This document shows, in pieces, positions 17,910-25,865 of a DNA stretch of 64,000 nt. Below the pieces are notes generated by a model that worked only from the letters and a program-made list of their open reading frames with translations, was not told where the DNA came from and searched no databases. Location: positions 334,914 through 398,913 of the forward strand of contig NZ_SDLI01000002.1 of assembly GCF_004123195.1 (NCBI RefSeq). Direction: 5' to 3'. The DNA comes from Ammoniphilus sp. CFH 90114. Its GTDB lineage: Bacteria > Bacillota > Bacilli > Aneurinibacillales > RAOX-1. The position numbers and the translations under genes are program-made. Position 1 is the first letter of the stretch; every line of letters begins with the position of its first letter.

Positions 17910-18185
17910 ATGTTCCATATGCTAGAGAAGGCCATCATTGGGATGGCCCTGCTTAGGTTGTTATCAGGAAGTATCGAAATTTTTGCCGCGATGCTTATGA
18001 TCAAATTCAACCAGGTCGAAAAAGCTCTTATTATTAATAGTTCCCTCGCTTTAGTGGGGCCATTGATTATGATTGCTACTACCACGATCGGTCTCATAGG
18101 GATTACTGACAAAATTTCTTTTAGTAAAATTGTTTGGATTTTGCTCGGTGTCACTTGTATTCTCATTGGTGTTAAGAGCCGTTAA
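17910..18185 (+). CDS. yqhV: YqhV-family small membrane protein (DUF2619)
   Basis: Protein of 91 aa with three predicted membrane helices, matching YqhV in length and in LRLLSGSIEIFAAMLMIKFN. In B. subtilis yqhV lies between efp and spoIIIAA, and the same order is kept here apart from the inserted island. The start at 17910 (MFHMLEK) has GTGGGAGG 6-7 nt upstream; the ATG at 17904 directly abuts that site. The 3' 135 bp overlap the end of the convergent hydrolase gene. The function is unknown. Confidence 0.8.
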   Translation: MFHMLEKAIIGMALLRLLSGSIEIFAAMLMIKFNQVEKALIINSSLALVGPLIMIATTTIGLIGITDKISFSKIVWILLGVTCILIGVKSR

Positions 18186-18983
18186 ACGCTCACCTGTTGG
18201 ACTGTGCTCAGCAATAAAATCTTCTATTAGCTTGTTAAAGGCCTCTTTTCCTTTGGTCGGACAGGCGTGATTAATCTTTGGGATCAAGCAGACCTCACCT
18301 TGTGGTAAGGAGGTTAGAAGTTGATGTCGATACTTCATCATATGCCTTTCGTTGCCTCCGTAAATAAGCAAAATAGGAGCACAGATCTTATTCAATTTAT
18401 TTGTAATGTCAAAATATAAGCAGCCCTTAATCATAAGGTCCGTTTCTTTTATACGGGCCTTTCGAGCTTCGTGTTCAAACAGGTGAATATGCTCTCTTGT
18501 AGCACCGTTGGCTCTGGCGACCTGTTTTGAAAGCCAATTCTTCATGTGGATTTTTCCTAAACAAAAGCTCCCAATGAGTTTTGTATACAAATAAGCATTT
18601 CCAACCTTTGGAAAAGCTCCTGCGACAGCTGCGCCCCTGACCATTTCAGGGTATTGATACATAAATTGCATGGCGATAATCGAACCGGTTGAGTATCCGA
18701 CCAAGAATGTTTTGTCAATGTTGAGATGATCCAGTAATCCCTTAAGATCATTTGCAAGTTCCTCAATATAATGGGAGTAGTCAATAGGTTGGGGAGAAAT
18801 ACCGCTTCGTCCATGCCCTCGTAAATCATATGTAAGAATCCGAGAACGGTCTTGAAAGCAAGGTACTTGCTCTAGCCAATTTGTATGAGATAATCCCAAT
18901 CCGTGGATGAATACAATATGTTCTGGTCCATGACCAGATTGCTCATAGTAAATAGGAGTACGATTGATTAGAACATGAGGCAT
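18051..18983 (-). CDS. Alpha/beta-fold hydrolase
   Basis: Soluble serine hydrolase of 310 aa. It has the HGLG oxyanion segment (VFIHGLGLSHTNW), DLRGHGRSG, the nucleophile elbow GYSTGS, an acid residue around LLIYGGNERHMM and a C-terminal His in KINHACP. The substrate cannot be predicted. The catalytic domain is complete by about residue 265; the last 45 or so residues (Asn/Thr-rich, from about GERLTALNTNE) are read antisense to yqhV and look like an extension after loss of an earlier stop. A GGAGGAAGG site precedes the ATG. Confidence 0.85.
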   Translation of the reverse strand: MPHVLINRTPIYYEQSGHGPEHIVFIHGLGLSHTNWLEQVPCFQDRSRILTYDLRGHGRSGISPQPIDYSHYIEELANDLKGLLDHLNIDKTFLVGYSTGSIIAMQFMYQYPEMVRGAAVAGAFPKVGNAYLYTKLIGSFCLGKIHMKNWLSKQVARANGATREHIHLFEHEARKARIKETDLMIKGCLYFDITNKLNKICAPILLIYGGNERHMMKYRHQLLTSLPQGEVCLIPKINHACPTKGKEAFNKLIEDFIAEHSPTGERLTALNTNENTSDTEQNPNNFTKRNFVSNPYETDRGSSNHNQWPH

Positions 18984-19174
18984 GATTACTTTTCCTTCCT
19001 CCGAAGCTTAAAATAAGATCGGTATGGGTTCTTGTGGGTTTAGTGTAAATCCAATTGAACTAAGACATACTAGAAAAGACCCCCAGAGCGACAAGCCCGA
19101 TTCATGGGTGGCTTCTGGTAGGCGTTTAAGAATGTTTTTTAGTTCAGGAGCGGAAATGAAGGAGGATGACTCAA

Positions 19175-19783
19175 ATGGATCAACTACACAATCGTCTTGC
19201 TTATTTACAAGGAATGGCTGATGGGTTGGGTATGACGACAGAAACAAAAGAAGGACGCATCATTATTGAAATGATGGATCTTATGGAAGAGATGGTCATA
19301 CAGATGTCGTCTCTCCAGAATCGCTTAGATGAACAAGATGAATATATCGAAGCGATTGACGAGGACTTGGCTGATGTTGAGGAATATGTGGAAGCAATAG
19401 ATGAAGATTTAGATGATGTTGAGGATTTCTTGTCCGATGTTGAGGATATTCTCTTCGAAGAAGAGGATGACGACGATGACTATTATGAATTGGATGACGA
19501 AGATGATGAGGATGTTATCTACTTTGATGACGAAGAGGACGATGATGTCATATACGTAGACAGCATTTATGATGAGCTCGATGAAGCTTACGATGATGAC
19601 GATGAGGGCTATTTTGATATCGAATGTCCAAATTGTCAAGAGTTAGTAAGTGTAGATCAAGATATCTTTGAAGATGATATGGTTGCCGAAGTTCTGTGCC
19701 CGGAATGTCATGAAGTGATTCTTGTAAATGACGACATTGAGGATACAGAAGAATTTGAGAACTACGTCATTGATGAAGCATAA
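19175..19783 (+). CDS. CD1247-type acidic zinc-ribbon protein
   Basis: Protein of 202 aa with an N-terminal domain (MDQLHNRLAYLQGMADGLGM) of the CD1247 N-terminal type. A coiled acidic region follows with repeated EAIDEDL/DVEE units (about residues 50-90), then a very Asp/Glu-rich stretch (about 95-150). A C-terminal zinc-ribbon-like CPNC...CPEC pair ends the protein. The start at 19175 has AAGGAGG 9 nt upstream; the ATG at 19166 abuts that site. It lies between the hydrolase gene and the spoIIIA operon, a position I recall in Paenibacillus relatives. The function is unknown; the architecture suggests protein or nucleic-acid contact. Confidence 0.8.
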   Translation: MDQLHNRLAYLQGMADGLGMTTETKEGRIIIEMMDLMEEMVIQMSSLQNRLDEQDEYIEAIDEDLADVEEYVEAIDEDLDDVEDFLSDVEDILFEEEDDDDDYYELDDEDDEDVIYFDDEEDDDVIYVDSIYDELDEAYDDDDEGYFDIECPNCQELVSVDQDIFEDDMVAEVLCPECHEVILVNDDIEDTEEFENYVIDEA

Positions 19784-19794
19784 GTAAGCAAAAG

Positions 19795-19825
19795 AAGGCA
19801 TCTCAGGCTGAGATGCCTTTTTTCT
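19795..19825 (+). terminator. Rho-independent terminator before spoIIIA
   Basis: AAGGCATCTCA pairs perfectly with TGAGATGCCTT across a 3-nt loop and is followed by a T run. Confidence 0.92.
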
Positions 19826-19832
19826 TTTCTTG

Positions 19833-19862
19833 TCATAATTGATGTCCATTCTTGCATAAGAT
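19833..19862 (+). promoter_or_regulatory. Candidate sigma-E promoter for the spoIIIA operon
   Basis: TCATAATT (19833-19840), a 14-bp spacer and CATAAGAT (19855-19862) resemble the sigma-E patterns. The site lies about 70 bp before spoIIIAA and just after a terminator. Sigma-E control of spoIIIA is established in B. subtilis; the exact site here is inferred. Confidence 0.45.
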
Positions 19863-19931
19863 GAGGAATAAATAGGACGAACTTATAGATCCCCTTAAGC
19901 TTTCAGGTGATCAGCTGTAGGAGTGATATTA

Positions 19932-20891
19932 ATGGACCCTTATCTTCTGTCGATGATGCCCCAGCAATTGAGAGAGCTCTGCCGTAAGCTGCCGGAAGAT
20001 ATTCTTCTGTCATTAGAGGAAATTCGTATTCGCAAGGAACAACCAGTTGAGCTCATTTATGGACAAGTTTCCCGTTTTTTATGCAGGGAGGGGACGATGA
20101 CGAGTTATCCAGCAAAAGGGTGGAAAATTCCGTTGTTAGAACTAGAAAAGATGATTAATCTCATCAGTCAGCACTCCATCTATGCTCTAGAAGAGGAGCT
20201 AAGAAGAGGCTATGTCACAGTAACCGGGGGACACAGAATCGGTATTGTAGGGAAAGCCTTGATTGAAAAAGGGGAAGTAAAGACGATCCGCGATATCTCA
20301 GGATTAAATATTCGTATCGCACGAGAAAAGAAAGGGGTGGCTCTTCCGCTTATCCCTTACTTACTTGAACAGCAAATGGTACTGAACTCGCTAATTATAT
20401 CTCCTCCCCAGTGTGGAAAGACGACTCTACTGCGAGATCTTGCGCGAGTATTGAGTTATGGCAATTCGTATGTGTCGGGGAAGAAAGTTTCCATTGTCGA
20501 TGAACGTTCAGAGCTCGCTGGTTGTGTAGGGGGAGTTCCGCAAAAGGATGTAGGCCCTAGAACAGATATTCTTGATGCATGTCCAAAAGCGGAAGGGATT
20601 ATGATGCTTATACGCTCCATGTCACCAGATATCATAATTGCAGATGAGATTGGACGTCCCGAGGACTCCCTGGCTATCCAGGAAGCTTTAAATGCCGGAG
20701 TGGCCGTTATCACTTCTGTTCATGGCTCAAGTCTTACGGATATTAATCGCCGTCCAACAATTAGCCGCTTGATAGGACAAGGTGTGTTTCAGCGCTACAT
20801 CTTTCTTGGACGATCTCGAGGAGTAGGTACTATTGAAAAAATTTATAATGAAAAATTTGAGCTGCTAAACGGGGTGGCACAGCCTTGCTGA
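19932..20891 (+). CDS. spoIIIAA: Stage III sporulation protein AA, ATPase
   Basis: Secretion-type ATPase thought to power the SpoIIIA-SpoIIQ channel between mother cell and forespore. It has Walker A SPPQCGKTTLLRD, an Asp-box VDERSELAG, a Walker B-like IIIADEIGR and the ITSVHGSS sensor. The length is 319 aa. The start at 19932 (MDPYLLSMM) has TAGGAG upstream; an in-frame GTG at 19923 lies within that site. The stop overlaps the spoIIIAB start by 7 nt. Confidence 0.96.
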   Translation: MDPYLLSMMPQQLRELCRKLPEDILLSLEEIRIRKEQPVELIYGQVSRFLCREGTMTSYPAKGWKIPLLELEKMINLISQHSIYALEEELRRGYVTVTGGHRIGIVGKALIEKGEVKTIRDISGLNIRIAREKKGVALPLIPYLLEQQMVLNSLIISPPQCGKTTLLRDLARVLSYGNSYVSGKKVSIVDERSELAGCVGGVPQKDVGPRTDILDACPKAEGIMMLIRSMSPDIIIADEIGRPEDSLAIQEALNAGVAVITSVHGSSLTDINRRPTISRLIGQGVFQRYIFLGRSRGVGTIEKIYNEKFELLNGVAQPC

Positions 20892-21403
20892 AATTACTGG
20901 GTGCCAGCATCATTCTTTTCTCTGCAACCATGATTGGGTTTCAGGTTGCTAAGATGTATTCGAGGCGACCGAAGGAAATCAGACGCCTTAGTGTCGCCCT
21001 TCAATTATTGGAGACTGAGATCTGTTATGGATCTACTACGCTTCCTTTGGCGCTTGAGCATGTGGGGAAACGGGTACAAGGAGAAATTGGGAGTATCTTC
21101 AGGCAATCTGCTGATTATTTACTGAAGTATGATGGTTTATCTACCATGGATTGCTGGGAAATGGGAGTGGAAAAAACATGGCCCAAGACGACCATGCGCC
21201 AAGCTGAGAAAGAGATCCTCCTTCATTTAGGGAAGGTTTTAGGCAAGAGCGATAGACAAGATCAACAAAAGCATATCAGATTAGCTGTTATGAACTTGAA
21301 AAAAGAAGAAGAGGAAGCTCGAATGGATCAGCAAAAGTACGAGAAAATGTGTAAGAGCTTAGGCGTATTAAGTGGGATACTCGCAGTCATTTTGATGTAC
21401 TAG
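20885..21403 (+). CDS. spoIIIAB: Stage III sporulation protein AB
   Basis: Membrane protein of 172 aa, related in fold to type II/IV secretion platform proteins, made in the mother cell. An N-terminal membrane helix (LLGASIILFSATMIGF) is followed by a helical domain with RRPKEIRRLSVALQLLETEI and a C-terminal membrane helix (LGVLSGILAVILMY). The start is a TTG at 20885 with GGGGTGG upstream, inside the end of spoIIIAA. SpoIIIAC begins 13 nt after its stop. Confidence 0.95.
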   Translation: MLKLLGASIILFSATMIGFQVAKMYSRRPKEIRRLSVALQLLETEICYGSTTLPLALEHVGKRVQGEIGSIFRQSADYLLKYDGLSTMDCWEMGVEKTWPKTTMRQAEKEILLHLGKVLGKSDRQDQQKHIRLAVMNLKKEEEEARMDQQKYEKMCKSLGVLSGILAVILMY

Positions 21404-21416
21404 GGGGCGTAAGGCT

Positions 21417-21620
21417 ATGCCGTATGATATCAATGCTATTTTTCAGATTGCAGGTATAGGCATTATTGTGGCCATGATTCATACCGTCTTGAAACAAGCT
21501 GGTAAAGGGGATTGGGCTGACTGGATCACATTAGTAGGCGTCGTAATTGTACTCTATATGGTTGCAACCTATGTTAACGATCTTTTCCAAGAGATTAAAC
21601 GCGTCTTCCTATTCAAGTAG
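21417..21620 (+). CDS. spoIIIAC: Stage III sporulation protein AC
   Basis: Tiny membrane protein of 67 aa with two helices (about residues 8-27 and 36-56), the known SpoIIIAC size. The segment IAGIGIIVAMIHTVLKQAGK is characteristic. A GGGGGCG stretch precedes the ATG. It is a component of the mother-cell side of the feeding-tube channel. Confidence 0.95.
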   Translation: MPYDINAIFQIAGIGIIVAMIHTVLKQAGKGDWADWITLVGVVIVLYMVATYVNDLFQEIKRVFLFK

Positions 21621-21635
21621 AAGGGAGGAGAGGCA

Positions 21636-22025
21636 GTGGACATCATTCAAGTGGTGGGGTTAGGTTTAGTGGCTACGGTTTTAACGTTAATTGTTAAGGA
21701 ACAAAAGCCGTTATTTGCCTTTATGATTGCCTTGGTTACAGGGATTATTATCTTTTTATTTCTAATTGGCAAGATTTCGGAAGTCATACGAATCCTTGAG
21801 CGGATGGCCGTTCAAGCAAATTTAAATATGATTTATTTAGAAACGATCTTAAAAATTATTGGAATAGCCTATATTGCCGAATTTGGAGCGCAGATTACGA
21901 GGGACGCTGGCCAAGGAGCAATAGCTTCAAAAATTGAATTAGCAGGTAAAGTGTTGATTCTCGTCATGGCGGTTCCCATCATTACAGTCATCATTGAGAC
22001 GGTCATTAGTTTATTTCCAACATAA
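21636..22025 (+). CDS. spoIIIAD: Stage III sporulation protein AD
   Basis: Membrane protein of 129 aa with about four helices, the usual SpoIIIAD length. It starts at GTG 21636 after an AGGGAGGAGAGG site. Conserved segments include YLETILKIIGIAYIAEFGAQITRDAGQ. It is part of the SpoIIIA channel and is predicted, with SpoIIIAC, to resemble small export-apparatus proteins. Confidence 0.95.
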   Translation: MDIIQVVGLGLVATVLTLIVKEQKPLFAFMIALVTGIIIFLFLIGKISEVIRILERMAVQANLNMIYLETILKIIGIAYIAEFGAQITRDAGQGAIASKIELAGKVLILVMAVPIITVIIETVISLFPT

Positions 22026-22039
22026 AGGAATGATCATTA

Positions 22040-23209
22040 ATGAAGTTCTATTTCCGACTCGTTCTCATGACCTTTTTCTTCTTTATCTTCTCAGTTGAAC
22101 TAAGCCAAGCAAATGTCCAAGAATCTGTCATAGCATCCCAAGTGGAACGGTTGGATTTAACACAGGTTGAAGAGTTCTGGAAAGATTTAATGACAAATTA
22201 CAAGGGGTATTTACCTGGCAGTGAGCATCCGGGTATTGTGTCCTTGATTATGAGTCAAGGGGATGAATTTTCATTCAAACAGGCGATGGAAGGAATTGTA
22301 AGTTACTTCTTTCATGAGTTGCTGGTAAATGGAAAGCTTCTTGGAACGATCATTATTATCACGGTATTCGCTATGATTCTTGAAACAATGCAAAGTGCGT
22401 TTGAACAAAATTCAGTCAGCAAGACGGCTTATGCCATTTCTTATATGGTATTGATTATCCTCGCTATTAATAGCTTTCGGATTGCGATCGGTTATGCGGG
22501 AGAGGCGATTTCCGATATGGTGAGCTTTATGTTAGCTCTTATGCCTTTGGTATTGGCGATGTTGGCGGCTATGGGGAATTTTGCTTCTGTCGCGATGTTT
22601 CACCCTTTAATCATATTTATGGTTAACGTGAGTGGTACGGTTATATCCACCGTTATTTTTCCTCTATTATTTTTATCTTCTGTTTTAAGTATCGTTAGTT
22701 CATTATCGGACAAGTATAAGGTTACTCAATTGGCGAATTTACTGCGAAATATTAGTTTAGGACTGTTGGGTATCTTTCTAACGATCTTTCTTGGGATTAT
22801 ATCGGTTCAAGGCGCTACGAGCGCTGTGGCCGATGGAATTACCGTCCGTACAGCAAAGTATGTAACAAGTAATTTTGTACCCGTTGTAGGCCGGATGTTT
22901 TCTGATGCTACGGATACGGTGTTAGGTGCTTCATTATTAGTCAAGAATGCGGTAGGGGTTGCTGGAGTATTTATCTTGATTATGATATGCGCTTTCCCGG
23001 CGATAAAGATTTTTGCTCTAGCGCTTGTTTACAATCTATCTGCGGCCATTATGCAGCCCTTGGGTGCAAGCCCCATCATTAGCTGTTTATCTACGATTGG
23101 AAAGAATCTCATGTTCGTATTTGCCGCCTTAGCCACCGTTTGTTTGATGTTTTTTCTAGCGGTTACCATCATTATCTCAGCAGCCAATCTATCTATTATG
23201 GTTCGGTAG
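22040..23209 (+). CDS. spoIIIAE: Stage III sporulation protein AE
   Basis: Polytopic membrane protein of 389 aa. A cleavable signal peptide (about residues 1-24, ending near LSQA) is followed by an extracytoplasmic segment and about seven membrane helices. Conserved stretches include MVSFMLALMPLVLAMLAAMG and VPVVGRMFSDATDTVLGA. The length agrees with B. subtilis SpoIIIAE. It lies in the middle of the operon, 14 nt after spoIIIAD. Confidence 0.95.
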   Translation: MKFYFRLVLMTFFFFIFSVELSQANVQESVIASQVERLDLTQVEEFWKDLMTNYKGYLPGSEHPGIVSLIMSQGDEFSFKQAMEGIVSYFFHELLVNGKLLGTIIIITVFAMILETMQSAFEQNSVSKTAYAISYMVLIILAINSFRIAIGYAGEAISDMVSFMLALMPLVLAMLAAMGNFASVAMFHPLIIFMVNVSGTVISTVIFPLLFLSSVLSIVSSLSDKYKVTQLANLLRNISLGLLGIFLTIFLGIISVQGATSAVADGITVRTAKYVTSNFVPVVGRMFSDATDTVLGASLLVKNAVGVAGVFILIMICAFPAIKIFALALVYNLSAAIMQPLGASPIISCLSTIGKNLMFVFAALATVCLMFFLAVTIIISAANLSIMVR

Positions 23210-23219
23210 GTGAATACTC

Positions 23220-23912
23220 ATGATTGAAGCGCTAAGTTTATGGCTTCAGAAAATTATCTTAGTTGTTCTCATCGCTACTTTTTTGGACATGCTGCTTCCT
23301 AATTCGGGGATGCAACGTTATGTTCGTCTGGTAATGGGACTGCTTATTCTATTAACTATCATTTCTCCTGTATTAGAGGTAATAAAAAAAGACTTAACAA
23401 GCGATAAAATAGCGATGCGAATTATGAAGTTGACATCGGGTTCAACAGGGGAAGATTGGGAGCAGATTAAGGACTACAGCGAGAAATTAATGCAGCAGAA
23501 TGAGCAAGAGACCCAAGACTTTGTCCGATCGCAATTGGAGGGTTTAATTCAAGCGAAGGTAGAAGAAGACTATGGGATTCGCGTGAGCTCTATAAAAGTG
23601 GACATGGCTAAAGAAAAGTACAAGCAACAGGAATATCCTGTGATTTCCTCCGTACAATTAATATTGGACAAAGATTTAAAAGCGTCAAGGCAAGAGGATG
23701 GCGGGAATCTGAGGATTCAACCTATCGAGCCTGTGACAATCAGTGTAGCAGGAGAATCTTCTCAGAAGGCGTCCACGGTCTCTACCTCATCTGGGCTCTC
23801 TGCCGCAGAGCAGAAGCTGCTAAATGAAATTGCTAACGATATCGCAAAAACTTGGAGTATTGATCGTAGTCAAATTGTAGCTAAGGTAGAAGGGAAACAA
23901 GAGGAGGGCTAA
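23220..23912 (+). CDS. spoIIIAF: Stage III sporulation protein AF
   Basis: Protein of 230 aa, slightly longer than the B. subtilis protein (206 aa). Two N-terminal membrane helices (about residues 8-27 and 35-53) contain LWLQKIILVVLIATFLDMLLP and RLVMGLLILLTIISP patterns of the family. A soluble ring-building-motif-like domain follows. The C-terminal part has a Ser/Thr-rich linker (SSQKASTVSTSSG) that accounts for the extra length. The stop is 1 nt before spoIIIAG. Confidence 0.93.
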   Translation: MIEALSLWLQKIILVVLIATFLDMLLPNSGMQRYVRLVMGLLILLTIISPVLEVIKKDLTSDKIAMRIMKLTSGSTGEDWEQIKDYSEKLMQQNEQETQDFVRSQLEGLIQAKVEEDYGIRVSSIKVDMAKEKYKQQEYPVISSVQLILDKDLKASRQEDGGNLRIQPIEPVTISVAGESSQKASTVSTSSGLSAAEQKLLNEIANDIAKTWSIDRSQIVAKVEGKQEEG

Positions 23913-23913
23913 G

Positions 23914-24552
23914 ATGAGCAAATGGGAATGGTTTTCCAAAATGAAGGAGAAATGGGGTCAGAGAGAGGAGGGGCAAAAGCGTGTAAATACGTTCCAGAAA
24001 CTAGTCATCCTTGGTGGAATCGGTGCTGCCATCATGATATTTTCTTCGTTAGATAGCGTAAAGAGAGAATCAGCACCCTCGACTGACCCAGAAGCTGCAA
24101 CCAACGAACAAGCTGTGTTTTCTGGTAAGGTCAAGTCTAATGACCTCTCGATTTCGGATTACGAAGAAATCTACGAGAATCAGCTAAAAGGAATTTTAGA
24201 AGAGGTGATTGGAGTAGGGGAAGTATCCGTGATGGTTAATTTAGATTCTAGTGAGGAGGTCGTCATAGAGAAAGATGTGAATGCGAGGAATTCGATTACG
24301 AAAGAAGTGGACAAAGAGAAGGCAACAAGGGATATTACCGACTCTTCTCGCGATGAGAGAGTGGTCTTGGTGAAAGCGGAGCAAGGTGAACAGCCGATTG
24401 TGCTTAAGACCTTAAAACCGAGAGTGCGAGGGGTGCTAGTTGTAGCGAAGGGAGCGGAGAATATGAAGGTGAAAGCATTGATAACGGATGCTGTTCAGAA
24501 AGTCCTTCATGTTGAACCGCATAAAATATCTATTTTACCTAAAAAAGGATAG
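23914..24552 (+). CDS. spoIIIAG: Stage III sporulation protein AG
   Basis: Protein of 212 aa with one N-terminal membrane helix (about residues 29-46) and an extracytoplasmic ring-forming domain. In B. subtilis it makes a large ring in the space between the two cell membranes. Family segments include YENQLKGILEEVIGVGEVSVMVNLDSSEE and VRGVLVVAKGAENMKVKALITDAVQ, recognised by pattern. SpoIIIAH follows after 12 nt. Confidence 0.94.
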   Translation: MSKWEWFSKMKEKWGQREEGQKRVNTFQKLVILGGIGAAIMIFSSLDSVKRESAPSTDPEAATNEQAVFSGKVKSNDLSISDYEEIYENQLKGILEEVIGVGEVSVMVNLDSSEEVVIEKDVNARNSITKEVDKEKATRDITDSSRDERVVLVKAEQGEQPIVLKTLKPRVRGVLVVAKGAENMKVKALITDAVQKVLHVEPHKISILPKKG

Positions 24553-24564
24553 GGAGGTACTAGA

Positions 24565-25122
24565 ATGGTACTAAAAAAACAGACGGTTTGGTTGCTTTCT
24601 ATGCTGACCATTATGGTTGTGTTGTCTGCTTACTACATGCTTCAAGGCCCGATTGAACAAGTCCCCGTAGCTTCTAACTCGCCATCACCAGAAGCACAAG
24701 AATTACAGGTGGATAGCCAGCAAATTGAGACTGGGGAGTCAATGGAAGGTACTGCTGAAGCTATGCCTGGAAGTGCTTCTGACTACTTTATTGAGACGAA
24801 GTTAAATCGTGACGCTTGGCAATCTCAAAAGATGGAAGAGTACTTGTCTATTATGACCAACGCAGAAGACAAAGAAGCTGTCACTCAGGCTAAGTCAAAT
24901 TATGACAAGCTCGTAACTCAACAGGATACGGAAATGACAGTTGAGAGCTTAATTAAGGCACTAGGATATAATGAGGCTGTTATTATTTCTAAAGAGAATC
25001 GCGTAAACGTCATCGTTCAAGCAGAAAAGCTAGAAAGACAAAATGCAGTTGAAATTATGAAATTGGTCACTCAGCATCTAGAAGTCCCATCCAATAATAT
25101 TGTGGTAACATATAAACCATAA
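24565..25122 (+). CDS. spoIIIAH: Stage III sporulation protein AH
   Basis: Protein of 185 aa with an N-terminal membrane helix (about residues 8-27) and a C-terminal YscJ/FliF-like domain. It binds forespore SpoIIQ across the intermembrane space. The family pattern is seen in TKLNRDAWQSQKMEEYLSIM and the ALGYNEAVIISKENRVNVIV segment. An AGGGAGG site precedes the ATG. It is the last gene of the operon and is followed by a terminator. Confidence 0.94.
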   Translation: MVLKKQTVWLLSMLTIMVVLSAYYMLQGPIEQVPVASNSPSPEAQELQVDSQQIETGESMEGTAEAMPGSASDYFIETKLNRDAWQSQKMEEYLSIMTNAEDKEAVTQAKSNYDKLVTQQDTEMTVESLIKALGYNEAVIISKENRVNVIVQAEKLERQNAVEIMKLVTQHLEVPSNNIVVTYKP

Positions 25123-25149
25123 ACGTTTCAAACACAAATCAACTGCGAC

Positions 25150-25179
25150 AGGACCCACAAGGGTTCTTTTTTTTTGTAA
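25150..25179 (+). terminator. Terminator of the spoIIIA operon
   Basis: AGGACCC pairs with GGGTTCT (one G-U pair) across a 4-nt loop and is followed by a run of about ten T. Confidence 0.85.
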
Positions 25180-25209
25180 TGGGTAGATTGTGCCTTTAGA
25201 GGAAGAATA

Positions 25210-25218
25210 TGATATAAT
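25210..25218 (+). promoter_or_regulatory. Extended -10 promoter for accB
   Basis: TGATATAAT is an extended -10 element about 65 bp before the accB start and directly after the spoIIIA terminator. The best -35 candidate (TTGTGC, 25188-25193) is weak and 19 bp away, as often seen with extended -10 promoters. Confidence 0.55.
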
Positions 25219-25282
25219 GTTTGATATTTGGTTGAGGAAAAACTTTATTGTGTTTCTAAGTTTAATGAGGAGTGGCTATCAC

Positions 25283-25792
25283 ATGTTAAAAATGCATGAA
25301 ATAAGAGAAATCATAAAATTGGTTGACCAATCCAGTGTGCAAGAATTCGAAATGGAAAATGAAGGATTACGTATCAGTATAAAAAAAGGACGAGAGGGTG
25401 TAGTACTGCCTGAACAACAGGTTGTTGCAGCTGCACCAGTAATACCAGCTCCAGCTCCAGTTGTTGTTTCTAAGCCTGCGCCAACGGTTGAAAGGGTAAG
25501 AGAACCAGAAGTTCCAACTCAGCAGGCAGCTGTACAGGAACCGGTAGTTGACGAAGCCCTTAAGAAGATTGTGTCGCCTATGGTTGGAACTTTTTATACC
25601 AAGCCTGACCCGAATTCACCTTCTTATGTAAAAGTTGGAGATAAGGTTAATCCAGATAGCATCGTGTGTATTGTTGAGGCAATGAAGCTGTTTAATGAGA
25701 TTGAGGCTGAGGTAACGGGTGAAATCGTCAAGATCTTGGTTACAGATGGCCAGTTAGTAGAGTACGGGCAACCTCTATTCCTAGTTAAATAA
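25283..25792 (+). CDS. accB: Acetyl-CoA carboxylase biotin carboxyl carrier protein
   Basis: Carries biotin for the first committed step of fatty acid synthesis. The start at 25283 (MLKMHEIREIIKLVDQSS) fits the family and an ATGAGGAGTGG site; the reading frame is open 31 codons further upstream but that part overlaps the promoter. A Pro/Ala/Val-rich linker (about residues 50-85) leads to the biotinyl domain with EAMKLFNE and modified Lys135. The length is 169 aa. In B. subtilis accC follows directly; here the next gene is asp23 and no biotin carboxylase gene is present in the window. Confidence 0.95.
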   Translation: MLKMHEIREIIKLVDQSSVQEFEMENEGLRISIKKGREGVVLPEQQVVAAAPVIPAPAPVVVSKPAPTVERVREPEVPTQQAAVQEPVVDEALKKIVSPMVGTFYTKPDPNSPSYVKVGDKVNPDSIVCIVEAMKLFNEIEAEVTGEIVKILVTDGQLVEYGQPLFLVK

Positions 25793-25814
25793 GGAATATT
25801 ACCCGTTGATTGCA

Positions 25815-25843
25815 TTGTAAAACAACGACTCAGTTGTTATAAT
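25815..25843 (+). promoter_or_regulatory. Sigma-A promoter for asp23-amaP, with a dyad in the spacer
   Basis: TTGTAA (25815-25820), a 17-bp spacer and TATAAT (25838-25843) precede the gene. Within the spacer AACAAC (25821-25826) and GTTGTT (25833-25838) form an inverted repeat with a 6-nt centre that touches the -10 element, a possible operator. Confidence 0.55.
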
Positions 25844-25865
25844 TTAGTAGGAGGTGCTTTAAGTT

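Noticed and set aside
25190-25282. N-terminal extension of accB
   Set aside because: The extra codons overlap the -10 element and do not match the family; ATG at 25283 has a ribosome site and family start.
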